The notes under the pieces are model-generated. The model ran no database searches. It was given only the letters and a program-made list of their open reading frames with translations, and was not told the DNA's origin. A program made the translations under genes and the position numbers. Source: CAVVYA01 sp963752345 (GTDB taxonomy: Bacteria; Pseudomonadota; Alphaproteobacteria; SMXQ01). From it: a DNA stretch of 64,000 nt. The stretch lies in contig CAVVYA010000012.1 in assembly GCA_963752345.1 (NCBI GenBank), positions 1 through 64,000 of the forward strand, in the 5' to 3' direction. Shown one piece after another: positions 49,343 through 60,395 of the stretch (positions within the stretch are counted from its first letter, which is position 1; each line of letters begins with the position of its first letter).

Positions 49343-49522
49343 ATGGACGCGCCTGAAACCATCACCGTCGATACCCTGACCGTCGCCTGCGAAGGCAGCG
49401 GCGGGCCGCTCGGCCATCCCCGGGTCTATCTCAGCCTGGAAGGCAAAGGCGAGGCCGAATGCCCCTATTGCGACCGGCGCTACGTGTTGCGCGCCGGGGC
49501 CGCGGCCCAGGCCGCCCACTGA
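49343..49522 (+). CDS. zf-CHCC zinc-finger domain protein
   Basis: A 59-residue protein matching the zf-CHCC family (PF10276): GHPRVYLSLEGKGEAECPYC supplies His, Cys and Cys ligands, followed by DRRYVL. The homologous mitochondrial proteins are complex I accessory subunits; the bacterial role is unclear. ATG 49343 follows ctggagacacc. It precedes polA by 11 bp, suggesting co-transcription. Confidence 0.85.
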   Translation: MDAPETITVDTLTVACEGSGGPLGHPRVYLSLEGKGEAECPYCDRRYVLRAGAAAQAAH

Positions 49523-49533
49523 CGGATCGGGTG

Positions 49534-52455
49534 ATGGCGGCAGTCAAAACAGCGCCGAAAGGGGAAACCGCAGACGTGGACCAGCGCGCGCCGCGCCACC
49601 TCTACCTGGTCGACGGTTCGGGCTATATCTTCCGCGCCTATCACGCGCTGCCGCCGATGAACCGCCGGGATGGCACGCCGACCAATGCGGTGTTCGGCTA
49701 TTCCCAGATGCTGCTGAAGCTGATCGCCAACACCGAGACCGACTACCTGGTCGTGGTGTTCGACGCGGCGCGCAAGAACTACCGCAACGACATCTACAGC
49801 GACTACAAGGCCAACCGGCCCGAGGCGCCGGACGACCTGATTCCGCAGTTCGCGCTGATCCGCGAGGCGACGCGCGCCTTCAACGTGCCCTGCGTCGAGC
49901 TCGAAGGCTACGAGGCCGATGATCTGATCGCGACCTATGTCAAAGCGGCGCTGGCGGCGGGTGACGAGGTCACCATCGTGTCGTCCGACAAGGACCTCAT
50001 GCAGCTCGTCTGCAATGGCGCCACCATGCTCGATCCGATCAAGCAGAAGCGCATCGGCGACGCCGAAGTGCGCGAGAAGTTCGGCGTCGATCCGTGCAAG
50101 GTGCTCGACGTGCTGGCGCTGGCCGGCGACGCGGTCGACAACGTGCCCGGCGTGCCCGGCATCGGCATCAAGACCGCCGCCGAACTGATCAACACCTATG
50201 GCGACCTCGATACGTTGCTCGCCCGCGCGCCCGAGATCAAGCAGCCGAAACGGCGCGAAAACCTGATCGCCAATGCCGACAAGGCGCGCCTGTCGCGCGA
50301 CCTGGTGCGGCTCGAGGAAAACGTGCCGGGACTGCAGCCCTACATCGAATTCCCGGTCAAGGCGCCGGAGCCCGCGGCGCTGCTCAATTTCCTGCGCGCG
50401 CAGGAATTCAACCGGCTGCTCGCGCGGGTCGGCAGCGATCTGGCGGCGCGCGGCGTCACGGTCAGCGACGCGCTGATCGACGAGGCCCAGCCATCGGCGC
50501 CGGGCGATGGTCCGCGCCCCGAGAAGATGGCGCCGCGGGTCAACAACGAAAAGCGCGGCGCGCCGGCGGTCGATCTCACCAAGATGCCGGAGCCGACCTC
50601 CTACGCGTGCATCCAGGACGAAGCCGCGCTGGTGCAGTGGATCGCCCGGGCGCGCGAGGCCGGCCAGGTTTCCATCGATGTGATCACCGGGGCGACCGAT
50701 CCGTTCCGCGCCGAGCTTTGCGGCATCGCGCTGGCGGTGGCACCCGGCTCCGCCTGCTACATCCCGCTCGGCCATCGCAATCCGGTGGCCCAGGCCAGTC
50801 TCGATCTCGGCAGCAATGCCTCCGACGCCGACCGGCCGCGCCAGATCGACAGGGCCCGGGCACTCGCCCTGCTCAAGCCGCTGCTCGAGGATGCCGGCGT
50901 GCTCAAGATCGGCCACAACATCAAGTTCGATTCGCAGGTGCTATCGATCCACGGCATCGACATGCAGCCGGTCGACGACGCCATGCTGCTGTCCTACGTG
51001 CTCGATGGCGGCGCCCATAGCCATGGGCTGGAAGAACTCGCCGAGCGCCATCTCGGCCACATCGGCATGAAGCTCAACGAATTGACCGGCAGCGGACGCA
51101 ACCAGATCACCTTCGACCAGGTCGCGGTCGAGAAGGCGGCCTGTTATGTGGCGAGCGGCGCCGATGTCGCGCTCCGGCTGCATAGGATGCTGAAGCCGCA
51201 ACTCGCCGCCAAGCATGTCACCACGGTTTATGAGACCCTGGAGCGGCCGCTCATTCCGGTGCTGCGGCGCATGGAAGAGGCCGGCATCAAGGTCGACCGC
51301 GATATCCTGCACGCGCTGTCGGGCGATTTCGGCTCGCGCATGCATGTGCTGGAGCAGCAGATTTACAAGCTGGCGGGCCGCGAATTCAACGTCGGCTCGC
51401 CCAAGCAGCTGGGCGAGGTGCTGTTCGACGAGATGGGCCTGGACGGCGGCAAGAAAGGCAAGACCGGCGCCTATGCCACCGGCGCCGACATCCTGGAGGA
51501 GCTCGCCGCCGAGGGCCACGACCTGCCGGCGCGCGTGCTCGAATGGCGCCAGATTTCCAAGCTCAAGAGCACCTACACGGAAGCGCTGCAGACTCAGATC
51601 AATCCGAGGACCGGCCGGGTCCATACCTGCTACGGCATGGCGGTGGCGTCCACCGGCCGGCTGTCGTCGACCGATCCCAACCTGCAGAACATTCCGATCC
51701 GCACCGAGGAAGGGCGCAAGATCCGCCGCGCCTTCATCGCCGAGCCCGGCCACCAGCTGATCTCGGCGGATTATTCGCAGATCGAGCTGCGGCTGCTCGC
51801 CCATGTCGCCGCCATCCCGGCGCTGACCAAGGCGTTCCGCGACGGCGCCGACATCCACGCGCTGACCGCCTCGGAAATGTTCGGCGTGCCGCTCGACAAG
51901 CTCGATTCGAATACGCGGCGCAAGGCGAAGGCGATCAACTTCGGCATCATCTACGGCATCAGCCCGTTCGGGCTCGCCGCCCAGCTCGGCATTCCGCAGG
52001 GCGAGGCCGCCGCCTACATCAAGACCTACTTCGAGCGCTATCCCGGCATCCGCGACTACATGGAAGCGACCAAGGTATTCGCGCGCGCCAACGGCTTCGT
52101 GCGCACGATTTTCGGACGCAAGGTGCATGTGCCGTGGATCAACGAGAAGAATGGCGCGCGGCGCAGCTTCGCCGAGCGCGCGGCGATCAACGCGCCGCTC
52201 CAGGGCGCCGCCGCCGACGTCATCAAGCGCGCCATGATCCGCATCGCCGAAGCGCTCGACGAGGCGAACCTCAAGGCGCGCATGCTGCTGCAGGTCCATG
52301 ACGAGCTGGTGTTCGAAGCGCCGGAAGCGGAAGCGGCGAAGACCGCCGAGGTGGTGCGCCGCGTGATGTGCGACGCCACCCTGCCGGTGATCAGGCTCGA
52401 TGTGCCGCTGGTGGTCGAAACCGGCATCGGCGACAACTGGGCGGCCATCCACTAA
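49534..52455 (+). CDS. polA: DNA polymerase I, probably without proofreading activity
   Basis: A 973-residue repair polymerase. The N-terminal 5'-3' nuclease domain (about 20-290) has VDGSGYIFRAYHALPP, FDAARKNYRNDIYSDYKANR and SSDKDLM. The polymerase domain has STDPNLQNIPIRTEEGR, ADYSQIELRLLAHVAA, KAINFGIIYGIS and HDELVFEAP. In the middle 3'-5' exonuclease domain, the motif I DxE reads Asp382-Val-Ile and motif III YxxxD reads Tyr538-Val-Ala-Ser-Gly542, so two catalytic acids are missing, while motif II NIKFD (Asp466) remains. ATG 49534 is used; GTG 49531 also possible. Its stop overlaps the next start (TAATG). Confidence 0.96.
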   Translation: MAAVKTAPKGETADVDQRAPRHLYLVDGSGYIFRAYHALPPMNRRDGTPTNAVFGYSQMLLKLIANTETDYLVVVFDAARKNYRNDIYSDYKANRPEAPDDLIPQFALIREATRAFNVPCVELEGYEADDLIATYVKAALAAGDEVTIVSSDKDLMQLVCNGATMLDPIKQKRIGDAEVREKFGVDPCKVLDVLALAGDAVDNVPGVPGIGIKTAAELINTYGDLDTLLARAPEIKQPKRRENLIANADKARLSRDLVRLEENVPGLQPYIEFPVKAPEPAALLNFLRAQEFNRLLARVGSDLAARGVTVSDALIDEAQPSAPGDGPRPEKMAPRVNNEKRGAPAVDLTKMPEPTSYACIQDEAALVQWIARAREAGQVSIDVITGATDPFRAELCGIALAVAPGSACYIPLGHRNPVAQASLDLGSNASDADRPRQIDRARALALLKPLLEDAGVLKIGHNIKFDSQVLSIHGIDMQPVDDAMLLSYVLDGGAHSHGLEELAERHLGHIGMKLNELTGSGRNQITFDQVAVEKAACYVASGADVALRLHRMLKPQLAAKHVTTVYETLERPLIPVLRRMEEAGIKVDRDILHALSGDFGSRMHVLEQQIYKLAGREFNVGSPKQLGEVLFDEMGLDGGKKGKTGAYATGADILEELAAEGHDLPARVLEWRQISKLKSTYTEALQTQINPRTGRVHTCYGMAVASTGRLSSTDPNLQNIPIRTEEGRKIRRAFIAEPGHQLISADYSQIELRLLAHVAAIPALTKAFRDGADIHALTASEMFGVPLDKLDSNTRRKAKAINFGIIYGISPFGLAAQLGIPQGEAAAYIKTYFERYPGIRDYMEATKVFARANGFVRTIFGRKVHVPWINEKNGARRSFAERAAINAPLQGAAADVIKRAMIRIAEALDEANLKARMLLQVHDELVFEAPEAEAAKTAEVVRRVMCDATLPVIRLDVPLVVETGIGDNWAAIH

Positions 52456-52741
52456 TGGCGCAAGGCCGTCTGGAACGGCGCGGTGCTCGCGGAGAGCGAC
52501 CGCTTACGAGATCGTCGAGGGCAATGTCTATTTCCCGCCCGACACGGTGAACCGCGACTATCTGCGCGACAGCGCGACGCACACGGTCTGCGGCTGGAAG
52601 GGCATCGCCAGCTACTACGACGTGGTGGTGGACGGGCAGGTGAACAGGGATGCCGCCTGGTACTATCCGGAAATCAAGCCGGCAGCCGCCCAGGTGAAAG
52701 GCTTCATCGCCTTTTGGCGAGGTGTGTCGGTGTCCCGCTAG
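52455..52741 (+). CDS. DUF427 domain protein (two +1 frameshifts)
   Basis: The DUF427 family is a short beta-rich fold. Reading AVWNGAVLAESD in one frame, then AYEIVEGNVYFPPDTVNRDY and SYYDVVVDGQVNRDAAWYYP in another, reconstructs it. Extra bases lie near 52463 and 52500; 287 bp leaves remainder 2 modulo 3, giving about 94 residues, the normal size. ATG 52455 overlaps the polA stop. The 3' end overlaps the convergent next gene by about 38 bp. Function unknown. Confidence 0.8.
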
Positions 52742-53195
52742 GACGCTCGGTCGCGCCCAGGAAGACGTCCTCGGTGCGGCGTGTCGCCGCGCCCGACTTG
52801 ATATCGCGCAGGTAGGCGCGCCATTCACCCATCCGCCGGTGCGAGGCGGCGAGCGCGGCCTGGCTCTTGATCCGTTCGCGGTGCGCGGTGATCGCCCGGG
52901 TCACGCCGTAATAGGCGAACAGCACGGCGAGCGCCGGCAACACGACGATCAGAGCCCGGTTGAAGACCGAATTATCCTGCGCCAGCATGATCTGCGAGGT
53001 GCAGTTGTAACGCGCCTGCGACGAGGCCAGCGCTTGGCACTTCGCGATCTTGATTTCTTGCGACACGTAGGAATTCGGCGCCGGCGCCGATTGCACGAAG
53101 GCGAACCAGGTGGCGCCCGCCATCCAACCGACACAGAGAACCATGACGGCCCACTGGATGATCTTATCCGCTTCGAACTTCAGCAAATGTTTCAT
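52704..53195 (-). CDS. Small two-helix membrane protein of unknown function
   Basis: A 163-residue protein with a first hydrophobic helix (WAVMVLCVGWMAGATWFAFV), a periplasmic loop containing two cysteines (KCQALASSQARYNCTS), a second helix (ALIVVLPALAVLFAYYGV) and a basic cytoplasmic tail. Two conserved-looking cysteines in the loop could form a disulfide. ATG 53195 is chosen as the first methionine after a non-protein-like leader. I do not recognise the family. Confidence 0.65.
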   Translation of the reverse strand: MKHLLKFEADKIIQWAVMVLCVGWMAGATWFAFVQSAPAPNSYVSQEIKIAKCQALASSQARYNCTSQIMLAQDNSVFNRALIVVLPALAVLFAYYGVTRAITAHRERIKSQAALAASHRRMGEWRAYLRDIKSGAATRRTEDVFLGATERPSGTPTHLAKRR

Positions 53196-53355
53196 CGCCA
53201 CGATTCCCAACCAGACGCAACACTGCGTGGCGGCCCCCGACGGCCAGGGCCAATCATGACGGGTATTGGTTAAGAAAGGGTGTCGCCACGGGGTGACGGC
53301 GAGGGAAATCGCTGTACACCATCGCGCAAACCGCGGGCGCCACGTCGGGCCGCGC

Positions 53356-53389
53356 AAAAAAATGCCGGCCCTCAGGGAAGAGGGCCGGC
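53356..53389 (-). terminator. Rho-independent terminator of pckA
   Basis: Minus-strand stem GCCGGCCCTC / GAGGGCCGGC (53380-53389 with 53364-53373) around a 6-nt loop, followed by ATTTTTTTGC (the T run at 53356-53362). It lies about 30 bp past the pckA stop. This is a textbook intrinsic terminator. Confidence 0.95.
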
Positions 53390-53417
53390 GAGATAGAGCA
53401 GAAATGAAGCGAAGCGG

Positions 53418-55013
<1,596 letters not shown>

Positions 55014-55254
55014 AGTTCTTCTCCAGGCTAACAGGTGTTCGAGACTGCCTCCCGAACGCCCCCCGAAAACTTCCGGTTCCGCCGGCATTATGCGCAGGGG
55101 AAATCTTGCGCCGTACCGATCGAGAGGGGCGCAGCATAGCGGCTGGGAGGCGCAGCGTCAAAATCGCCGTGACGCTCGGGAGGTTAAAATCACTGGGATT
55201 TCAAGCCGTTTATGCTGCACTGCGATAAATGGCAGGCAGACTTGACGCCGGTTA

Positions 55255-56020
55255 TTAGGCTGGCTGCGGCGATTCGCCGCGTGCCGGGGTTGCCGGCAAC
55301 AGACGGGCCATGAGATGGCCGGCCACGACCCCGAGGACCGCCCAGAACAGGGCCGCGGCGGCCAAGCGAGGCGATCGCGAAGCGGGCGGCCAGTTCGGCC
55401 GGGACCGCGCCGGCCTCGGCCGCCACATGGGGCGCGCCGAGCAGGTGGGGCAGCAGGATCAAAGCGAGGCCGGCGGCCTGCAGCAGGCGCTTATAGGGCT
55501 TGCTCGGGGCGAACACGATCAGCGCGAGGCCGGCGGCGGTGGCCCCCACGGTCATGATCCACCACACTTGGCGCGCCGCCAGGTCGGCGGCCATCATGCC
55601 CGGCAGCTCGGGCGGCAGGCCGAGGGCGGGCGCGACAGCGAACGCGCCGTAACCGGCCAATCCCCAGAGCAGGCCACGGCGTGCATCGACCGGCCGGCCG
55701 GCGACCGCCATGACGGCGGCCAGAATCAGTCCGAAGCCGACTCCGGTGAGGATATTGGCGAGCCACGTGAAGGCGTTGCGTTCCAGACCGTCGGCCGGCG
55801 CCCAGGCTTCCGATGCGCTGTCGTGGTGGTGGTGGTCTGCGGTCGAGCCATCGTGGACATGCGCCGGGGCGGGCCCGGCGTCTTCGAAGACTTCCGCGGC
55901 GAGGATGAGCGGCGTGACCTGCAGCATCTGCACTACGGTCACCGCCGTTCCGGCAATGAACCCGGCAAACAAGCCGGCCGTCAGAATGCGGCGGAGAATG
56001 ACGGTGATCGCTGGGGCCAT
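55255..56020 (-). CDS. cbtA: Cobalt transporter subunit CbtA (+1 frameshift)
   Basis: CbtA is the multi-helix subunit of the CbtAB cobalt uptake system found with cobalamin genes. About 254 residues after removing one base near 55363 (766 bp, remainder 1 modulo 3). Helices include ILTAGLFAGFIAGTAVTVVQ, LANILTGVGFGLILAAVMAV and the corrected C-terminal LFWAVLGVVAGHLMARLLPA. A histidine cluster DGSTADHHHHD (about residues 56-66) is a likely metal-gathering loop. It follows cbtB on the same strand. Confidence 0.88.
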
Positions 56021-56078
56021 GGGGCGCTCCGTCGCTCGCGCGGGCGGTCGGCCGTCCCCGCTGGCGAATGCTGGATGG

Positions 56079-56270
56079 TCAGTGGCAGGGGAACGTGAAG
56101 GCGTGCCGCGTGTCGTGCGCGGCGTTATGCAGCAGTTCGGGCTGGGCGAAGCCGACGCCGAACAGGACAAACACGCCGAGCATGAGCGAGAGCGCGGCGC
56201 TGAGTACGATGGCTTGGCGCGGCGCGGCGAGCGTGACTGCTGGGTGATGTGCGGGCGTAGCCACCTGCAT
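56079..56270 (-). CDS. cbtB: Cobalt transporter subunit CbtB
   Basis: A 63-residue single-helix protein. A hydrophobic segment, AIVLSAALSLMLGVFVLFGV, is followed by the conserved histidine-bearing tail HNAAHDTRHAFTFPCH, which matches CbtB (PF09489), proposed to bind cobalt. It lies about 58 bp upstream of cbtA and 73 bp after the NicO-type gene, all on one strand. No cobalamin riboswitch blocks were found upstream, so control of this set is unclear. Confidence 0.88.
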   Translation of the reverse strand: MQVATPAHHPAVTLAAPRQAIVLSAALSLMLGVFVLFGVGFAQPELLHNAAHDTRHAFTFPCH

Positions 56271-56343
56271 CTCCTATACTCTGGTCAAAGGCGTGAGCGA
56301 CAGCGTAACAAAACGCGGGTGCCAGATAAAGTGCGTTGCCGCG

Positions 56344-57174
56344 TCAGAACAGGCCGCCCTCGGCGAAGGCGTGCTGCCAGATCACCGAGGCGCCGAGCAC
56401 CGTGGTGAGCACCCCGATGGCGCCCGACAGACTCTTGTAGAACCAGGTAATCCGGCTGGCCGTGAAGCGCAGCGGGAGCGCGATGATGATTGACAGCAGG
56501 GCCATCCCGACGATCGAACCGACGCCGAACAGAGCGATGTACATCATGCCTTGCCACAGGGAATGGATGGTGCCCAGGGTCAGCACCACGAGCGCCGCGG
56601 AACCGGCCATGCCGTGCACCAGGCCGACGAACAGCGCGCGCCATGGCATCCTCGCGCGATGCGCGTGGCGGTGCACGTCCATGTCATGAATAACGACCGG
56701 CGCGCGGTGGCCATGGGCATGCACATGGCGTTCGCCGTTGTGCTGGTGAACGTGCAGATGGATACCGTCGCGGATCAGCCGGCGCAGCACGTCGAGCCCA
56801 AGAAGGAGCAGCATGACGCCGACCGCGAGTTCCAGGCCCTGGGCGACGGTTTCCGGGACCAGCGAATCCGTCAGCAGGACCGCGGAGCCGATGACGAACA
56901 GGGTGATCGTGTGGCCGAAGCCCCAGGCAACGCCGAGGCGGGTCGTTTCCCTCATCCCGCGGCTGCGCGTGGCGAGCGACGCCACGGCGGCGACGTGATC
57001 CGCCTCCAGGGCGTGCCGCATGCCGATCAGCAGACCAAACGTCAGAACGGACAACAGGACGGAATCCCCCAAAAGGACGGCCCCGCCGGATCGACGAGTG
57101 CACCATTCTATGCGTCTGGAAGCAGTTGGCGGCGCCGAACTGCGGGAAGGCAATCGAAAACGCGTCGCCATCAT
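56344..57174 (-). CDS. NicO/NiCoT-like nickel/cobalt transporter
   Basis: A 276-residue membrane protein. The first long helix carries the metal-selectivity motif GMRHALEADHVAAVASLATR, typical of high-affinity nickel/cobalt permeases and related urease accessory transporters. About six helices follow, split by a cytoplasmic loop with many histidines (IHLHVHQHNGERHVHAHGHR, about residues 137-156). Its position upstream of cbtBA argues for cobalt uptake, but nickel cannot be excluded. The first 35 residues are Arg/Ser-rich and the true start may be downstream. Confidence 0.85.
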   Translation of the reverse strand: MMATRFRLPSRSSAPPTASRRIEWCTRRSGGAVLLGDSVLLSVLTFGLLIGMRHALEADHVAAVASLATRSRGMRETTRLGVAWGFGHTITLFVIGSAVLLTDSLVPETVAQGLELAVGVMLLLLGLDVLRRLIRDGIHLHVHQHNGERHVHAHGHRAPVVIHDMDVHRHAHRARMPWRALFVGLVHGMAGSAALVVLTLGTIHSLWQGMMYIALFGVGSIVGMALLSIIIALPLRFTASRITWFYKSLSGAIGVLTTVLGASVIWQHAFAEGGLF

Positions 57175-57373
57175 AGGGTTGGCGGGCCCCCCGTCAATAC
57201 CTCAGGCGCGTGTCGAGCGTGCGCCACGGGCCGCGACACAAGCCTTTTACCGGCACGGCAAAGCGTGGCAAAATGGCTTTCCGCGGCGTTTAGGCGCTAA
57301 ATGATTGAAATCGGCGGCGCTCCGCGCCACCTGACAGCATGGTTTGAGTGGCAACTGAAGAAGGAGTAGCGAC

Positions 57374-58132
57374 GTGAGCGTCGCAACCGACAGGAATTCC
57401 GCAGTCACGAAAAACAGCGGCGGCGCCAAGACCCGCCGATCTGTCGCCTTGGTCGATGACGATCAGAATATCCTGACCTCGGTATCCATGGCCCTCGAGG
57501 CGGAAGGCTTCGAGGTGCGCACCTACACCGACGGTGAGGCGGCGCTCAAGGGCATGACGGACAAGCTGCCCGACATCGCCATCCTCGACATCAAGATGCC
57601 GCGCATGGACGGTATGGAACTGTTGTCGCGCCTGCGCCGGCAGACCCAGATGCCGGTCATCTTCCTGACCTCCAAGGATGACGAGCTCGACGAGGTGCTC
57701 GGCCTGCGCATGGGCGCCGACGACTACATCCGCAAGCCGTTCTCCCAACGCCTGCTGATCGAACGGGTGCGCACCCTGATCCGCCGCTCCGAACTGTCGG
57801 GCGACAACGGTGCGGCGGCCGGCGGCGAAGGCATGATCGTGCGCGGCGATCTGGTGCTCGATCCGGCGCGCCATCTGTGCACCTGGACGGGTAAACCGGC
57901 CCAGCTCACGGTGACCGAATTCCTCATCCTGCAGTCGCTCGCCATGCGCCCCGGGCACGTCAAGAATCGCGACCAGCTGATGGACGCGGCCTACGGCGAG
58001 CATGTCTATGTCGACGACCGCACCATCGACAGCCACATCAAGCGGCTGCGTCGCAAGCTCAAGTCCCTCGACAAGGAATTCAACCAGATCGAGACCCTCT
58101 ACGGGCTCGGTTACCGCTACAAGGACAAGTAG
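57374..58132 (+). CDS. chvI: Two-component response regulator ChvI
   Basis: A 252-residue OmpR-class regulator: receiver domain (about 25-140) with the phospho-aspartate in IAILDIKMPRMDGMEL and the lysine in DDYIRKPFSQ, then a winged-helix domain (about 160-252) with YVDDRTIDSHIKRLRRKLK. The receiver and neighbouring chvG identify it as ChvI, the acid/envelope regulator essential in many alphaproteobacteria. GTG 57374 has a strong ribosome site (gaaggag). Confidence 0.93.
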   Translation: MSVATDRNSAVTKNSGGAKTRRSVALVDDDQNILTSVSMALEAEGFEVRTYTDGEAALKGMTDKLPDIAILDIKMPRMDGMELLSRLRRQTQMPVIFLTSKDDELDEVLGLRMGADDYIRKPFSQRLLIERVRTLIRRSELSGDNGAAAGGEGMIVRGDLVLDPARHLCTWTGKPAQLTVTEFLILQSLAMRPGHVKNRDQLMDAAYGEHVYVDDRTIDSHIKRLRRKLKSLDKEFNQIETLYGLGYRYKDK

Positions 58133-58156
58133 CCCGCGCGGCCCCGCCCCGGAGCA

Positions 58157-59947
58157 ATGCGAATGTGGCGAAACGCCCAAGCAGCGGCCCGTCGGCAACC
58201 CGTCCCGTCTTCACCGGAGAGCGAGGCACAGGCTGTGCCGCCGAATCCGGCCGAGTCGAAGGCGCCGAACCCGAGCGAGTCCGCGCCGCCGCCGGCACAA
58301 GGCGTCCACAGCCCCGCGCCGCGCGTACCCCGCCGGCACATCTCGCTGACATGGCGTATTCTCGCGCTCAACGTGCTGGCGCTCGTCACGCTCGTCGTCG
58401 GCCTGCTCTATCTCGACCGCTATCGCACCAGTCTGATCGACGCCGAGCTCGATGCGCTGACCGTCCAGGGCCAGATCGTCGCCGAGGCGATCGGCGAGGC
58501 GGCGGTGACGTCGAGCCCGGCCGAAGGCCAGGACTACCTGACCGCCAACACGCGTCCCCTGGTGCGCCGCCTGGCGGAGCCGGCCCACTTGCGCGCCCGG
58601 CTGTTCGCGATCAATGGCGACCTCATCGCCGATTCGCGCGCGTTGTCCGGACCGGGCGGCATGGTGCAGATCGCCGAGCTGCCACCGCCCGATCCGGAGC
58701 CGACGACTCTCGACCACGTGATCGACGCCTATGAATGGATCCTGCGGCAATTGCCCGGACGGCGCGACTTTCCGCCGTATCGCGAATCGGCGCCGCAGGT
58801 CGCCACCGACTATCCGGAAGCGGTGCGCGCCCTGCGCGGCGAAACCGGAACGGCGGTGCGCACGGCGCCTCAGGGCGGCCTGATCCTGTCGGTCGCGGTA
58901 CCGGTCAGCCGCTACAAGCAGGTGCTCGGCGCCATCATGCTGTCGAGCGACAGCCGCGACATCGAGGAGAGCCTGCGCGACGTGCGGCTCGATATTCTCA
59001 ACGTGTTCGCCATCGTCCTCATCTTCACCGTTCTCACGTCGCTCTATCTCGCCGGCACGATCGCGCGTCCCGTCCGCCGTCTCGCCGCCGCCGCGAAGCA
59101 TGTCGGACTCGGTCACGGCCGCAAGGTGGAGATTCCCGACTTCTCGCGGCGCGGCGACGAAATCGGCGATCTGTCGGCGGCGCTGCGCGAGATGACCGAC
59201 GCGCTGTGGAGCCGCATGGATGCCATCGAACGGTTCGCCGCCGACGTCGCCCACGAGATCAAGAACCCCCTGTCGTCGTTGCGCAGCGCCGTGGAGACCG
59301 CGTCGCGCATCGATGATATCGGCCAGCAGAAAAAGCTGATGTCCATCATCACCGACGACGTGAAACGGCTCGACCGGCTGATCAGCGACATCTCGGATGC
59401 CTCGCGGCTCGATGCCGAATTGTCGCGCGCCGAAAGCGAGCCCGTCGATATCGCCAACCTGCTTTCCACCCTGGTTGAAATTCATCACGCGACAGCGCCC
59501 GCCGACGGTCCGCGCCTGGATTACCAGTCCGACGACGTCAAGGACCTGGTTGTGTTCGGCATCGAGGATCGTCTGGTGCAGGTGTTCCGCAACCTGATCA
59601 GCAACGCGATTTCCTTCAGTCCGCGCGGCGGCACGATTCTGCTGCGCGCCTGGCGCGACGGCCCTTGGGTCAACATCGCCGTCGAGGATCAGGGCCCCGG
59701 CGTGCCGGAGGATAAGCGCGAGGCGATCTTCGACCGCTTTTACACCGAGCGGCCGAAGGGCGAGAAGTTCGGCACCCATTCGGGCCTCGGCCTGAGCATT
59801 TCGAAACAGATCATCATCGCGCACAACGGCCGAATCTGGGCGGAGAACATCCACGAGGATGCACGGAACATGGCCAGCCCGGTGCGCGGCGCGCGCTTCG
59901 TCGTCTCCCTGCGCGCCGCGCCGCGCACGAAAACCGGTGGCGCCTGA
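58157..59947 (+). CDS. chvG: Sensor histidine kinase ChvG (ExoS)
   Basis: A 596-residue inner-membrane kinase partnered with ChvI. A Pro/Ser/Glu-rich cytoplasmic leader (about residues 1-58) precedes helix one (ILALNVLALVTLVVGLLYL). The periplasmic sensor then spans to helix two (ILNVFAIVLIFTVLTSLYL), followed by HAMP, HisKA with FAADVAHEIKNPLSSLR and the ATPase domain (DQGPGVPED, HSGLGLSISKQI). It is 24 bp after chvI. In relatives the periplasmic protein ExoR inhibits ChvG; exoR is not in the window. Confidence 0.93.
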   Translation: MRMWRNAQAAARRQPVPSSPESEAQAVPPNPAESKAPNPSESAPPPAQGVHSPAPRVPRRHISLTWRILALNVLALVTLVVGLLYLDRYRTSLIDAELDALTVQGQIVAEAIGEAAVTSSPAEGQDYLTANTRPLVRRLAEPAHLRARLFAINGDLIADSRALSGPGGMVQIAELPPPDPEPTTLDHVIDAYEWILRQLPGRRDFPPYRESAPQVATDYPEAVRALRGETGTAVRTAPQGGLILSVAVPVSRYKQVLGAIMLSSDSRDIEESLRDVRLDILNVFAIVLIFTVLTSLYLAGTIARPVRRLAAAAKHVGLGHGRKVEIPDFSRRGDEIGDLSAALREMTDALWSRMDAIERFAADVAHEIKNPLSSLRSAVETASRIDDIGQQKKLMSIITDDVKRLDRLISDISDASRLDAELSRAESEPVDIANLLSTLVEIHHATAPADGPRLDYQSDDVKDLVVFGIEDRLVQVFRNLISNAISFSPRGGTILLRAWRDGPWVNIAVEDQGPGVPEDKREAIFDRFYTERPKGEKFGTHSGLGLSISKQIIIAHNGRIWAENIHEDARNMASPVRGARFVVSLRAAPRTKTGGA

Positions 59948-59950
59948 CCG

Positions 59951-60395
59951 ATGAGCGCCTTCCTCCATGCGAGTTGCGTCGCGATCGAGAATGTCGGATG
60001 CCTGCTGCTCGGCCCGTCGGGCAGCGGCAAGTCCGACCTCGCCTTGCGGCTGGTGATGGACCACGCGCGCAAGGCTGGTCGCCGACGATCAGGTGGCGCT
60101 CGAGCGGCGCGCCGACCGCCTCGTCGCCTCGGTGCCCAGCACCCTGGCCGGCCTGATCGAGGTGCGTGGCCTCGGCATCGTGCGGCTCGCGCACCGCGCG
60201 CGCGCAACGCTGGGTCTGGCGGTCGTCCTGGTGCCGCCCGACGAAATCGAGCGAATGCCTGACGGAGACGAGGGCGTCGAATATCTCGGGGTAGCGCTAC
60301 CCCTTTTGCGCCTGACGCCGTTCGAAGCCTCGGCGCCCCATAAGGTTCGCCTTGCCGCGCGCTTGCGGAAAAGCTCTATTAGGCGCCGCTCATGA
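59951..60395 (+). CDS. hprK: HPr kinase/phosphorylase HprK (short alphaproteobacterial form, +1 frameshift)
   Basis: HprK phosphorylates a serine of HPr in the regulatory PTS. The P-loop LLLGPSGSGKSDLALRLVMD is in one frame, and LERRADRLVASVPSTLAGL with the catalytic-loop block IEVRGLGIVRLAHRA is in the next. One extra base near 60076 restores KLVADDQVALE and a 147-residue protein (445 bp, remainder 1). The N-terminal domain of Firmicute HprK is absent, as usual in alphaproteobacteria. It overlaps rapZ as ATGA. Confidence 0.93.

Noticed and set aside
56271..57373. Cobalamin riboswitch upstream of the NicO-cbtBA genes
   Set aside because: Neither the B12 box nor the GCAACTGTAAGC block was found on the minus strand there.
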